From contig CALSRS010000001.1 of assembly GCA_943788815.1 (NCBI GenBank), positions 186,001-250,000 on the forward strand: a stretch of DNA of 64,000 nt. The letters run 5' to 3'. Made by a program: the position numbers and the translations under genes. This DNA is from an uncultured Gammaproteobacteria bacterium (lineage in GTDB: Bacteria; Pseudomonadota; Gammaproteobacteria; Eutrophobiales; Eutrophobiaceae). A model generated the notes under the pieces. It was not told where the DNA came from. It saw nothing but the letters and a program-made list of their open reading frames with translations, and did no database searches. Each line of letters opens with the position of its first letter. Position 1 is the first letter of the stretch. Of the stretch, positions 31,396 through 40,593 are shown one piece after another.

Positions 31396-32799
31396 ATGAA
31401 AAAAACCATGTTTGAAAAGATCTGGGACGCCCACCTGGTCCATGATGAAGCAGGACAGGCACCTATTATATATATAGACAGGCATTTGGTGCATGAAGTT
31501 ACCAGCCCCCAGGCATTTGAAGGACTACGACTTGCGTCTCGCCCGGTACGTAGGACCGAATCCGTTTTGGCAACGCTAGATCATTGTGTACCTACAAAAG
31601 ATCGTGATCTGCCAATCAAAGATCCTATTGCCAGAAAGCAGGTAGAGGTCATGATTGAAAATTGTGACGTAAATGGGCTCACACTTTACGACATGGAAAG
31701 TCCAAATAATGGGATTATCCATATTGTGGTACCTGAACATGGCTTTGTACATCCCGGCATGACAGTTGTATGTGGTGATAGCCATACCGCAACCCATGGC
31801 GCATTCGGTGCCCTGGCTTTTGGTATAGGCACTTCAGAAGTTGAACATGTGCTTGCTACTCAAACATTAAGACAAAAGAAATCCAAATCCATGCTGATTA
31901 ATATTGAAGGGAAACTTTCTCCTTATTGCACAGCAAAGGATATAGCTCTTTCCATTATTGGTCATATAGGAACAGCTGGTGGTACAGGATATGTAATTGA
32001 ATATGCTGGTTCAGCAATCGAAGACCTGAGCATGGAAGGCAGAATGACGCTGTGTAACCTCGCCATTGAAAGTGGCGCCAGAGCAGGTCTGGTCGCACCT
32101 GATCACAAGACCATCGATTTTATAAATGGACGTGAATACGCCCCTAAAGGTGATGATTGGGATAAGGCAGTTGAATATTGGATGAGCCTAAGAAGTGATG
32201 AAGGGGCTAAATTTGATAAAGAAATTACCATTAGTGCTGATGACATAGCACCTCAGGTAACCTGGGGAACGTCACCAGAACAAGTGACGGGCATCAATGG
32301 CAAAGTTCCCTCACCGGAAGACTTCGATGATGAGGGCAAGCGCAAGGCCTGTGAGAGCGCCCTGAATTACATGGGGTTAGATGGAGGAACTGCCATAACC
32401 GATATCCCTATCGATTTTGTATTTATAGGCTCATGCACCAATGGTCGAATTGAAGATTTACGCGCAGCCGCGAAACTGGCGCAAGGTAAAAAAGTAGCTC
32501 AGGGTGTCACCGCCCTCGTCGTTCCTGGCTCTTACCTTGTGAAAAAACAGGCCGAGGAGGAAGGACTTGATAAAATCTTTATAGAAGCGGGTTGGGAATG
32601 GCGAGACCCAGGTTGTTCCATGTGCCTTGCCATGAATGACGACAAACTTGCTGACGGTCAACGTTGTGCTTCTACATCGAATCGTAATTTTGAGGGTCGA
32701 CAGGGTAAAGGAGGCAGGACACATTTGGTCTCGCCTGCCATGGCTGCAGCTGCGGCCTCTGCCGGCAAATTTGTTGATATCAGAAATCTGAAAGATTAA
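31396..32799 (+). CDS. leuC: 3-isopropylmalate dehydratase, large subunit
   Basis: Isomerises 2-isopropylmalate to 3-isopropylmalate in leucine synthesis with LeuD; carries a [4Fe-4S] cluster. From ATG 31396 the N-terminus [14 protein letters not shown] aligns with E. coli LeuC and gives 467 residues (E. coli 466); the frame is open nine codons further upstream from TTG. Aconitase signatures: [32 protein letters not shown] (in pieces), [12 protein letters not shown] and [11 protein letters not shown] (cluster cysteines). First gene of leuC-leuD-leuA. Confidence 0.96.
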   Translation: MKKTMFEKIWDAHLVHDEAGQAPIIYIDRHLVHEVTSPQAFEGLRLASRPVRRTESVLATLDHCVPTKDRDLPIKDPIARKQVEVMIENCDVNGLTLYDMESPNNGIIHIVVPEHGFVHPGMTVVCGDSHTATHGAFGALAFGIGTSEVEHVLATQTLRQKKSKSMLINIEGKLSPYCTAKDIALSIIGHIGTAGGTGYVIEYAGSAIEDLSMEGRMTLCNLAIESGARAGLVAPDHKTIDFINGREYAPKGDDWDKAVEYWMSLRSDEGAKFDKEITISADDIAPQVTWGTSPEQVTGINGKVPSPEDFDDEGKRKACESALNYMGLDGGTAITDIPIDFVFIGSCTNGRIEDLRAAAKLAQGKKVAQGVTALVVPGSYLVKKQAEEEGLDKIFIEAGWEWRDPGCSMCLAMNDDKLADGQRCASTSNRNFEGRQGKGGRTHLVSPAMAAAAASAGKFVDIRNLKD

Positions 32800-32815
32800 T
32801 AACGGGATATTTATT

Positions 32816-33427
32816 ATGGAAGCTTACGTAAAACATGAAAGTATTGCTGCACTAATGGATCGCAATAACGTCGATACCGATCAGATCATTCCAAAACAAT
32901 TTCTTAAAGAAGTCCGCCGCACGGGTTTTGGCAAAGATCTCTTTTTTGACTGGCGTTATCTTAATGACGGAAGTGACAACCCTGATTTTGAACTAAACAA
33001 CCCTGCCTTTAGTGGGGCAAAAATACTGGTGACGGGAGATAATTTTGGATGTGGTTCATCACGCGAACATGCCCCCTGGGCGATAGAAGACTATGGGATC
33101 AACACCATAATTTCCACCAGTTATGCGGATATTTTTTATAACAATTGCTTTAAAAACGGCATACTTCCCATTGTGGTTTCAAAACAGGAACTGGATGCAT
33201 TGATGGAAGAGATCTCAAATAATCTAGGCGTTAAGTTTACAGTTGACCTTGAAAATCAGATAGTCAAAACACCAGCTGGTACCATTATAAATTTTGAAAT
33301 TGATACATTTCGAAAGGATGCTCTGTTAAAAGGGCTGGATGATATTGCTCTCACACTGGAACATGTGAACAAAATAGACGCATTCGAAGAAAAGCAAAAA
33401 CAACAACTACATTGGTTATATAACTAA
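32816..33427 (+). CDS. leuD: 3-isopropylmalate dehydratase, small subunit
   Basis: 203 residues; swivelling domain of isopropylmalate isomerase. NVDTDQIIPKQFLKEVRRTG, FGCGSSREHAPWA and SYADIFYNNCFKNG are the LeuD signatures. It starts 16 bp after leuC and is followed 30 bp later by the LeuA-type gene, so it is cotranscribed. Confidence 0.96.
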   Translation: MEAYVKHESIAALMDRNNVDTDQIIPKQFLKEVRRTGFGKDLFFDWRYLNDGSDNPDFELNNPAFSGAKILVTGDNFGCGSSREHAPWAIEDYGINTIISTSYADIFYNNCFKNGILPIVVSKQELDALMEEISNNLGVKFTVDLENQIVKTPAGTIINFEIDTFRKDALLKGLDDIALTLEHVNKIDAFEEKQKQQLHWLYN

Positions 33428-33457
33428 TTAGATATATCTACGTTTATAAATAAGCTG

Positions 33458-35008
33458 ATGTCAAAATCTCCCCCAAGACACATTGAACTACTGGACACTA
33501 CGCTACGAGATGGTGAACAAACCCAGGGAGTCTCTTTTCCTCCTGATGAGAAGGTCAATATTGCCAAGGCACTGCTAGGCAAATTAAATATCGACCGTAT
33601 TGAAATCGCCTCAGCTAATGTTTCAGAAGGTGAAAAATCAGCTGTCAGCACAATCAATGCATGGGCAGCTGATCACGACTTGCTGGAAAGAATAGAAGTC
33701 CTGGGGTTTGTGGACAATAACAGAAGCGTAGACTGGATTAATGAAACTGGCGGAAAGGTGATAAACCTTTTAACCAAGGGCAGTGAAAAGCATTGCCGGA
33801 CGCAACTAAAAAAAACCCTGGATGAACACGTTGCTGACATAAAAGAAACTGTCAGCTATGCGCAGCGCAATGGACTTAAGGTAAATATGTACCTTGAGGA
33901 CTGGTCAAATGGCATCAAGGATAGTCCTGATTACGTGTTCGGACTTATGGACGCCATGAAAGATGCTGGTGTATCACGATTTTTATTACCTGATACCCTG
34001 GGCGTCATGGGACCAGATGACGTTTTTGCATGCATACACCAAATGGTATCGCGATATCCTAATCTCAATTTTGACTTTCATCCGCACAATGATTATGGCC
34101 TGGCAACTGCAAACGTGATGGCGGCGGTTAATGCGGGTGTGAATGCGGTGCATTGCACTGTAAATTGTCTTGGCGAACGTGCGGGCAATGCGTCTCTTGC
34201 AGAAGTAGCCGTTACCTTGAAAGATAAAATGGGAATGCAACTTTCGATCAATGAAGAACACATTTTTGATCTCAGCAAAATGGTGGAAAACTTTTCCGGC
34301 AAATGGGTTGCCGCCAACATGCCTATCGTAGGGGCAGATGTGTTTACCCAAACCGCGGGGATACATGCTGATGGCGACCATAAAGGCAAATTATATGAAA
34401 GTTCCCTGTCTCCTGAACGTTTCGATAGAAAACGTTCATATGCTCTTGGGAAAATGAGCGGCAAGGCATCTTTAATTAAAAACCTGGAAGCACTGGATTT
34501 AAGCCTGAGTGAAGAAAACCTGAATAAGGTACTGAAACGCATCGTTGAACTAGGCGACTCCAAACAGACTATCACCCCGGATGATATCCCATTTATTATT
34601 GCCGACGTTCTTGAAAGCAAAGACTACGATCATATAAAGCTGAATAATTGCTCTATTACCAGTGGCCTTGACCTTGAATCAACGGTCAGTATTCAGATTG
34701 AAGTTGGTGGCAAACAGTACAAAGCTTCTGGGACAGGCAATGGGGGCTTTGATGCCTTCATCGCGGCAACCAACACAGTATTGAAAAAATACGATTACAA
34801 AATCCCCAAGCTGGTCGATTATGAGGTACGTATACCTAAAGGTGGAGAAACCAGCGCCCTGACAGAATGTATCATCACCTGGCAAGGAAACGGAAAAAAT
34901 CTAAAAACTCGGGGGATACATGCAAACCAGGTCTTTGCAGCGATACTGGCGGCATTAAGACTAGTTAATCTGCAGTTTCATGAGCGCGAAACAGGTAACC
35001 TATTCTGA
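33458..35008 (+). CDS. 2-isopropylmalate synthase, LeuA2 type (HMGL-like with C-terminal regulatory domain)
   Basis: Condenses acetyl-CoA with 2-oxoisovalerate, the committed step to leucine. The catalytic TIM barrel shows LLDTTLRDGEQTQGVSF (residues 11-27), HPHNDYGLATAN (metal His), CTVNCLGERAGNASL and QTAGIHADGD; the C-terminal about 120 residues are a LeuA allosteric domain (ITSGLDLESTVSIQIEVGG onward). At 516 residues with this sequence style it resembles the LeuA2 subgroup rather than E. coli LeuA. Citramalate synthase (isoleucine route) is the alternative, but the position directly after leuCD favours leucine. Confidence 0.85.
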   Translation: MSKSPPRHIELLDTTLRDGEQTQGVSFPPDEKVNIAKALLGKLNIDRIEIASANVSEGEKSAVSTINAWAADHDLLERIEVLGFVDNNRSVDWINETGGKVINLLTKGSEKHCRTQLKKTLDEHVADIKETVSYAQRNGLKVNMYLEDWSNGIKDSPDYVFGLMDAMKDAGVSRFLLPDTLGVMGPDDVFACIHQMVSRYPNLNFDFHPHNDYGLATANVMAAVNAGVNAVHCTVNCLGERAGNASLAEVAVTLKDKMGMQLSINEEHIFDLSKMVENFSGKWVAANMPIVGADVFTQTAGIHADGDHKGKLYESSLSPERFDRKRSYALGKMSGKASLIKNLEALDLSLSEENLNKVLKRIVELGDSKQTITPDDIPFIIADVLESKDYDHIKLNNCSITSGLDLESTVSIQIEVGGKQYKASGTGNGGFDAFIAATNTVLKKYDYKIPKLVDYEVRIPKGGETSALTECIITWQGNGKNLKTRGIHANQVFAAILAALRLVNLQFHERETGNLF

Positions 35009-35025
35009 TTACTACAGGTTTATAT

Positions 35026-36126
35026 TTATCCCAGTTTTTTTAATTCGTCCACCACCCTATCACCGAATTCATCCGTCGCTATCATATTCACGCCACTGCC
35101 CTGTTTAGACAGATCAGGCGTGGAATAACCCTGTATAAATACGCTTTGCATTGCCTTCCAGATATTTCTGGACTCATCTGGCATGTTAAAACTCAGCTCC
35201 AACATCATTGCAACAGATCCAATCATGGAATAAGGATTGGCGATATTTTTACCTCCAATATCCGGAGCTGACCCATGAGATGGCTCATAGTAGGCACTTT
35301 CATCACCTATACAGGCCGATGGCATTAAGCCCAGGGATCCAAGTATCCCACCTGCCTGGTCACTGAGGATGTCTCCAAACATATTTTCCATGACCATCAC
35401 ATCAAATTGTCCTGGATTGAGACATAGATAGGTTGCAGCGGCATCAACCAGGATATGTATTACTTCGACTTCTGGAAAATCCTTTGCGACTTCTCCCACA
35501 ATCTCATTCCATAGCACACTGGACTTCAACACATTATTTTTATGAATATTATGCAGAACTTTTTTTCGTGTCATGCATTGTTTAAATGCAACTCGGATTA
35601 TTCTGGCTATCTGTTCCTCATCATACTCAAGTGATTCCTTAACATATCTCAAGCCCTTATCATTGACTCCCACTTCCTTGCTACCAAAATACAACCCACC
35701 GACCAGTTCTCTTATCATAAGGATATCAATACCATCTCCTATAATTTCTGGCTTTAAAGGCGAGAAGTGAGCAAGACCTTTTGGCAGCGAAACTGGCCTG
35801 AAGTTAGCGTAGGTATTTAACCATTTTCTGAGTGGGAGTATCGCGCCACGTTCAGGGCGAAGATCAACCGGTATTTTCTCAGTTTCATCGTAACTCAGAC
35901 CCACAGGTCCTTTTAATGTGGCATCCGCTTCTGCGCATATTGCTTTTGTAGATTCTGGAAATGGATTGCCATGTTCAAAATAGGCACTGGCGCCAAAGGG
36001 AGACTCTTGCAACTCAAAACTAACATCATTGCGCTGTTCTACAATTTTTAACACCTTGATAGCTTCACGCATAATTTCAGGTCCAATACCATCACCTGGC
36101 AAAACTGCAATCTTATATTTATTCAT
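35026..36126 (-). CDS. leuB: 3-isopropylmalate dehydrogenase
   Basis: NAD-dependent oxidative decarboxylase of leucine synthesis. 366 residues with N-terminal IAVLPGDGIGPEIM, ILMIRELVGGLYFG, and C-terminal EPSHGSAPDIGGKNIANP. Unlike the usual leuCDB order it is on the opposite strand, tail to tail with leuA (17-bp gap), so the pathway is split into two transcripts that would collide or share a bidirectional end. Confidence 0.95.
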   Translation of the reverse strand: MNKYKIAVLPGDGIGPEIMREAIKVLKIVEQRNDVSFELQESPFGASAYFEHGNPFPESTKAICAEADATLKGPVGLSYDETEKIPVDLRPERGAILPLRKWLNTYANFRPVSLPKGLAHFSPLKPEIIGDGIDILMIRELVGGLYFGSKEVGVNDKGLRYVKESLEYDEEQIARIIRVAFKQCMTRKKVLHNIHKNNVLKSSVLWNEIVGEVAKDFPEVEVIHILVDAAATYLCLNPGQFDVMVMENMFGDILSDQAGGILGSLGLMPSACIGDESAYYEPSHGSAPDIGGKNIANPYSMIGSVAMMLELSFNMPDESRNIWKAMQSVFIQGYSTPDLSKQGSGVNMIATDEFGDRVVDELKKLG

Positions 36127-36261
36127 TACCGTAATTTTCTAACTAGTTAAGGAAGTGACATTATATATTAATGGTTTAATGTATGTAATTTCTGTTTAAA
36201 TTTGCAATACCAATTCAATGGTTTTTCACTTAAAAATCATATTTACTTCCTAGTCACTGAC

Positions 36262-36328
36262 TTGACGCCCCATCGGGGCGGTGTTAATTTGATTTTTCAA
36301 TTTATTCTGCAGTTATTAGCTGCAGAAT
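36262..36328 (+). promoter_or_regulatory. Promoter candidate with two dyads upstream of the lipoprotein amidohydrolase
   Basis: TTGACG (36262-36267), 17 bp, TAATTT (36285-36290). The spacer contains a perfect dyad CGCCCC-ATC-GGGGCG (36266-36280). A second perfect dyad, ATTCTGCAG (36304-36312) and CTGCAGAAT (36320-36328), lies just before the GGAGGGG ribosome-binding site. These are visible sequence facts; that they are operators is a guess. leuB is divergent on the other side. Confidence 0.35.
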
Positions 36329-36349
36329 TAGCTTATTACGGAGGGGCGC

Positions 36350-37864
36350 ATGAATTCTATTAACAGGCTGATTTCCACAACAATTTTATTATTACTCATT
36401 TTCTCGCTGAGCAGTTGTTCATCAGATCAGCAAGACCAGGTTGAAACCCCGCCTGTGCAATCTCAAGCGGCAGTGGTGGCTGCACCTCCTCCTCAACCAG
36501 TCAACGCCGACCTGGTAATTGAAGGTGGCATTCTTCTTGATATGGTCGCAGATGAAGCAAACCCCACCCGACTTAAAGGTCTGGTGATACGTGATGGGAA
36601 AATTGACCAAATTATTCCTGCTAATTCATCTGATTCCTTGCCGGCATCAGAAAAAACCATCAATGCTGGAAATAATTATATCTTGCCTGGATTGATTGAT
36701 GGTCACGTGCACTTTCGAGTCTGGCTACCTGGTGCTCCCATATGGAAACGAGCCAGCCTGCATTATGGAATCACTACCTTATTTGATACCGGACCGTGTG
36801 GCGAAATATGCGATGAGACCGGACAGGAACCCAATGAATGGATAAAAGCCTATAAGGATTTTATGAATTCTAATCCAGAAAATCCTGACGGTCCCTCGCT
36901 TTATATCACAGGACGTCGAATTCAGGATATGGAAGGCAAACATCCTGTTGGCGAAAGATTAGAGAACCGTGAAGGAATATCAACTTACATGGACAGTCTG
37001 GTTAAGCTTGGGGTTGATGGCATCAAAGTGGAATCCAGTGTCCCCGGTGATATGCGCGCCATTTTGATGGAAGAAGCCAATGCCCGTGGACTGCCAGTAG
37101 TAGGCCATTCCAAAGATGCCTATGAAACTATTAACTCCGGCATGAAATTTATTGAACATATGTGGCCTGTGACCTCTTCAACCCTACTGAGTGAATGTCC
37201 TGAGCCATTGGGTTCACGACGATGTGACTATCTAATTGATCTTGAGAAAGCACCTGCATTAATTAAGACCATGGTAGACAATACTGTCTATCTCAATCCT
37301 ACTTTATTTGGCGGATGGGGTTTTTTCGCTGAAAGCATAGCCAGTGGAGCGCAGGAAGATGAACGTGCCATGCAACCTGGCGAACTTTATGGTGACATGC
37401 CAGAACGTTTCAAGGAAGGTGTGACGAGATGGTGGTCACGTGGCGGAAGTTTAGACGCAGAAATGCTAGCGACTCAAAAAGCAAGCCTTGTCAGAGTCGG
37501 TGAATTTCTCAAAATGTTCAGTGAAGCTGGAGGCAGGATACTTGCTGCTACAGATGCTGGGGACGATAAGCTGGTAGGCGTCAGCTTGCACCGAGAAATG
37601 AAGCTGATGGCTGATGCTGGAATTGCCCCATATAAAGTTCTGCTAGGTGCAACCCGTTGGCCAGCTGAGATGACATACAAGGATGATATTATTGGCACCA
37701 TTGAGGAAGGCAAGAATGCAGATATCTTGATCCTGGGAGCTAATCCGCTAGAGAACATCATCAATACCCGAAATATTCAATACGTAGTTCGTTTGGGTAA
37801 ACTTGTGCAAGCACCAGATGATTGTTCAATTATTATCCCCCCGTTTGCAACCACCTGTAATTAA
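36350..37864 (+). CDS. Amidohydrolase-family lipoprotein
   Basis: 504 residues. Lipoprotein signal peptide with lipobox LSSC (Cys23), Pro/Gln-rich linker, then a metal-dependent amidohydrolase: GLIDGHVHFR (HxH metal pair, about 112-121), GIKVES (bridging Lys region), VVGHSKD and IEHMW (metal His), and LAATDAGDD (metal Asp), ending with NADILILGANPLENI typical of imidazolonepropionase/dipeptidase-like members. Predicted to be anchored in the periplasmic face of a membrane. Substrate unknown. It heads a run with two exported methyltransferase-like genes. Confidence 0.85.
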   Translation: MNSINRLISTTILLLLIFSLSSCSSDQQDQVETPPVQSQAAVVAAPPPQPVNADLVIEGGILLDMVADEANPTRLKGLVIRDGKIDQIIPANSSDSLPASEKTINAGNNYILPGLIDGHVHFRVWLPGAPIWKRASLHYGITTLFDTGPCGEICDETGQEPNEWIKAYKDFMNSNPENPDGPSLYITGRRIQDMEGKHPVGERLENREGISTYMDSLVKLGVDGIKVESSVPGDMRAILMEEANARGLPVVGHSKDAYETINSGMKFIEHMWPVTSSTLLSECPEPLGSRRCDYLIDLEKAPALIKTMVDNTVYLNPTLFGGWGFFAESIASGAQEDERAMQPGELYGDMPERFKEGVTRWWSRGGSLDAEMLATQKASLVRVGEFLKMFSEAGGRILAATDAGDDKLVGVSLHREMKLMADAGIAPYKVLLGATRWPAEMTYKDDIIGTIEEGKNADILILGANPLENIINTRNIQYVVRLGKLVQAPDDCSIIIPPFATTCN

Positions 37865-37891
37865 TATTTATAAAACTATCGAGGAATAAAT

Positions 37892-38656
37892 ATGTTTCGA
37901 AGGATTATCACAGTTTCATTATCAGTATTTTTTGCGTTTATTACGTTGCCGTTAAGCGCACAACAATCAGTCAATATTGAAAACCAGGTTAGGCAGGCAT
38001 TAAACGCCTCATATCGTACAGATAATGACCGTCAAGCTGATAGCTACAGGCTACCGGCAGAAACCCTGGCTTTTTTTGGCTTAAAAAATGATATGCGGGT
38101 TATGGAGCTATTACCAGGTCGCGGCTATTACACAAAAATCCTTGGCCAGATCCTGGCAGATAATGGGAAGTTGTATGTCGCAGCTGATGGTGAACGCGTA
38201 GAACCTGAGTTGCCCAAGTGGGGTCTTAATAATGTCGGAATTCTTAACGATAACTTTGCAACAGAACGACGTAATAATGAGAGACAGTACTCAATAATAA
38301 ATGAGTTTTCATTTGATGTATCAGATCTTGATATGGTCCTGACCTTTCGCAATACACACAATTTCAAAAAGGATGACAGAATCAGGGTTAGCAAAGAAGT
38401 ATTAAAGTCATTAAAATCAGGTGGTATTTACGGTGTGATTGGCCATACGCGCAGGCATATGGAACCCTATGATGAGGTTAGATGGCGCCGTGTTGATCCA
38501 GTTGATCTTATCAAAGAAATGCAGGAAATCGGTTTTGTTTTCAAAGACTACTCTACACTCCATTACCGTGAACATGACGGCCTGGTGCATGATACGACTC
38601 ATGATTCTTTAGGACGTGACAGTGACAGGTTTACCATGATTTTCGTAAAACCTTAG
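37892..38656 (+). CDS. Exported class I SAM-dependent methyltransferase-like protein (copy 1)
   Basis: 254 residues: signal peptide (1-24, after LSA), LNASYRTDNDRQADSYRLPAETLAFFGL, a SAM-binding-like VMELLPGRGYYTKILGQIL, LYVAADGERVEP and a C-terminal YGVIGHTRR ... HDTTHDSLGRDSDRFTMIFVKP. The fold reads as a Rossmann methyltransferase, but the predicted export to a compartment without SAM makes the function unclear. It is 27 bp after the amidohydrolase, with AGGA before the ATG, so probably cotranscribed. A homologous gene follows after a terminator. Confidence 0.75.
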   Translation: MFRRIITVSLSVFFAFITLPLSAQQSVNIENQVRQALNASYRTDNDRQADSYRLPAETLAFFGLKNDMRVMELLPGRGYYTKILGQILADNGKLYVAADGERVEPELPKWGLNNVGILNDNFATERRNNERQYSIINEFSFDVSDLDMVLTFRNTHNFKKDDRIRVSKEVLKSLKSGGIYGVIGHTRRHMEPYDEVRWRRVDPVDLIKEMQEIGFVFKDYSTLHYREHDGLVHDTTHDSLGRDSDRFTMIFVKP

Positions 38657-38697
38657 ATTATCCTGGCGTGATAAACAAAGATTAATCACAATTGTGT

Positions 38698-38728
38698 AAA
38701 GACCGTCTCACTGGCGGTCTTTATTTTC
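38698..38728 (+). terminator. Rho-independent terminator after the first methyltransferase-like gene
   Basis: AAAGACCG (38698-38705) and CGGTCTTT (38715-38722) form an 8-bp stem with a 9-nt loop, followed by ATTTTC. Ends the amidohydrolase-methyltransferase transcript. Confidence 0.8.
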
Positions 38729-38834
38729 TAATTCTAATAAATTTCCCAATCAATAAGCTTACATACTCCTATCTGACTCCTTATATTCACTACTAATATG
38801 GTAGTATCTATAATGTTTTATTTATAAATACGCT

Positions 38835-39605
38835 ATGAAACCTAACTTGCCTATACATCTCTTTTTATTGCTGGCTATCGTTACTATGACGCTTGCTGAC
38901 AGCGCTATGGCGGATCCGCAATTACAGCGGCGAGTGTACTACGCATTGAATTCACCCGATCGACCTGAAGGTGATTGGGAACGTGATTTTGAAAGACGAC
39001 CAATTGAAGTAATGAATTTTTTTGGCATAGATGAAGGGATGACCATATTGGAGATGATGGCGGGCCAGGGATATTACACCGAATTACTTTCTGCTGCGGC
39101 AGGCAATAACGGAAAGGTTTATGCTCATAATGAATTGATGGCGATGCGCATGCGATATGGTGCCTATGAAAAAGCCATGAAGAAACGATTATCAAATAAT
39201 CGATTACCCAATGTCGAACTTTTGATCCAAAAATCTGACAATCTTCAACTCGAAGGTGTGGCTGACGCAGCAACATTGATACTGAACCTACATGATTTAT
39301 ATATTTATGGTGGAGAAGAAAGGGCATTAGCTGTTTTAAGCAGTATATTCATTGCCTTAAAACCTGGTGGCATACTCGGAATAGTCGATCATGTGGGCTC
39401 CCCTGAATTAGACAATACCCATTTACACAGAATCGACCCGGTAATTATTGATGAATTACTTTACCGGGCAGGCTTTATAGTGAATAGCCGCTCAGATGTA
39501 TTATCAAACATGGAAGATGACCACAGCCTTCATGTATTCGAGCCGACGATCAAGGGACAAACGGATCGACTCCTGATACGGGCCTTAAAACCAAATTATC
39601 CATAA
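38835..39605 (+). CDS. Exported class I SAM-dependent methyltransferase-like protein (copy 2)
   Basis: 256 residues: signal peptide (1-26, after AMA), then RRVYYALNSPDRPEGDWERDFERRPIEVMNFFGI, MTILEMMAGQGYYTELLSAAA, VYAHNELMAMRMRYG, ILNLHDLYIYGG and ILGIVDHVGSPELDN. Clearly related to the preceding gene (same EL/EM-x-G-x-GYYT motif and same position of the signal peptide), so the pair arose by duplication or shares an ancestor. Function unknown. Confidence 0.75.
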   Translation: MKPNLPIHLFLLLAIVTMTLADSAMADPQLQRRVYYALNSPDRPEGDWERDFERRPIEVMNFFGIDEGMTILEMMAGQGYYTELLSAAAGNNGKVYAHNELMAMRMRYGAYEKAMKKRLSNNRLPNVELLIQKSDNLQLEGVADAATLILNLHDLYIYGGEERALAVLSSIFIALKPGGILGIVDHVGSPELDNTHLHRIDPVIIDELLYRAGFIVNSRSDVLSNMEDDHSLHVFEPTIKGQTDRLLIRALKPNYP

Positions 39606-39619
39606 CAACGGACTGTCAA

Positions 39620-39805
39620 CTGGACGCCATTCAAACATCTAACATCCACTGTCCTTACTGTGGAGAACGCGTAGAAATTATTGTTGACTGCAGCATAGAG
39701 CAACAGGATTATATTGAAGACTGCTCAGTTTGCTGTAGGCCAATTTCCATATCGGTCTACATTGATGAAACACCTACGATTTCGGTAAAAAGTGAAAATG
39801 AATAA
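39620..39805 (+). CDS. CPXCG motif-containing cysteine-rich small protein
   Basis: 61 codons, too short for usual cutoffs. The translation contains IHCPYCGERVEIIVDCS ... QDYIEDCSVCCRPISISVYID, which matches the small CPXCG family (two Cys pairs, likely a zinc ribbon). No ATG, GTG or TTG is in frame; a CTG at 39620 with GGA 7 nt upstream gives the family-like N-terminus DAIQTSNIHCPYCG, so a CTG start is inferred. It starts 14 bp after the methyltransferase-like gene. Confidence 0.75.
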   Translation: MDAIQTSNIHCPYCGERVEIIVDCSIEQQDYIEDCSVCCRPISISVYIDETPTISVKSENE

Positions 39806-39943
39806 ATGCCAGAACACTATTTGATATCATAAAAACTACGAGTACACCTTGGCATAACTTCATCTAGAAACTATCGTTATTTTGCTGATGTTAGAAAATC
39901 ACGTGATTTTAGACTGATGCATATTGGTTTAATTTAACTTGTA

Positions 39944-40567
39944 TCAGCCTCCTGCATTCCAATACTCATATTTTTGCATGATATCAACAAAATCCTGACT
40001 GGCCTCCCAATTAGCCAACCAGTCAATTAAATATGCATGTTCTGATGTATCAAACCATTCTCGATCCACACCGGCAAACTGACGAATAAATGGAAATATT
40101 GCCACATCTGCAAGTGATGCTCCTTTTGTTACAAGTCCTTCGCCCTGGTTATTACTCAACTGTTCATTTAACTGTTTTAAGAATTGTTTTGCGGTATCAC
40201 GCAATTCTTCCTGGGTGTGTTGAGGATGCCGAACATGGTATTTATATTTATCTAACTGAACTTTAAATTCAAAATCATTTTTGTAAATCAGACTTAATGT
40301 CTCTTCCATATCCGCATTCAACCATTGCTCAGGGTCACATTTATCCAACGCCCACAACATGACATCCAGACTTTCATCAATGACGGTCCCATCAATCAGT
40401 TCCAATACGGGCACCGTGCCTTTGCTCGACAATGAAAGCATTTCACTCGGTTTGTTTTTTAAACTAACTTCACGGTGTTCACATTTAATCTGTGCCTTAG
40501 CCAGAGCCATACGGGCACGGATGGCATAAGGACATCTCCTGAATGAATAGAGAATGGGTAATTTCAT
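39944..40567 (-). CDS. Glutathione S-transferase-like protein
   Basis: 207 residues: thioredoxin-fold N-domain with ILYSFRRCPYAIRARMAL (CPYA motif, Cys12), GTVPVLELIDGTVIDESLDV (cis-Pro and glutathione-binding Glu/Ser), then an all-helical C-domain. The CPxA motif is typical of omega/GrxB-like enzymes using a cysteine. Lies 26 bp after trhO on the same strand. Confidence 0.85.
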   Translation of the reverse strand: MKLPILYSFRRCPYAIRARMALAKAQIKCEHREVSLKNKPSEMLSLSSKGTVPVLELIDGTVIDESLDVMLWALDKCDPEQWLNADMEETLSLIYKNDFEFKVQLDKYKYHVRHPQHTQEELRDTAKQFLKQLNEQLSNNQGEGLVTKGASLADVAIFPFIRQFAGVDREWFDTSEHAYLIDWLANWEASQDFVDIMQKYEYWNAGG

Positions 40568-40593
40568 GAGATGTGTCGAAATAAACTAGAAAA

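Noticed and set aside
33458-35008. Citramalate synthase (CimA) as the product of the LeuA-type gene
   Set aside because: Sequence families overlap, but it sits 30 bp after leuD with no isoleucine genes nearby, so isopropylmalate synthase is preferred.
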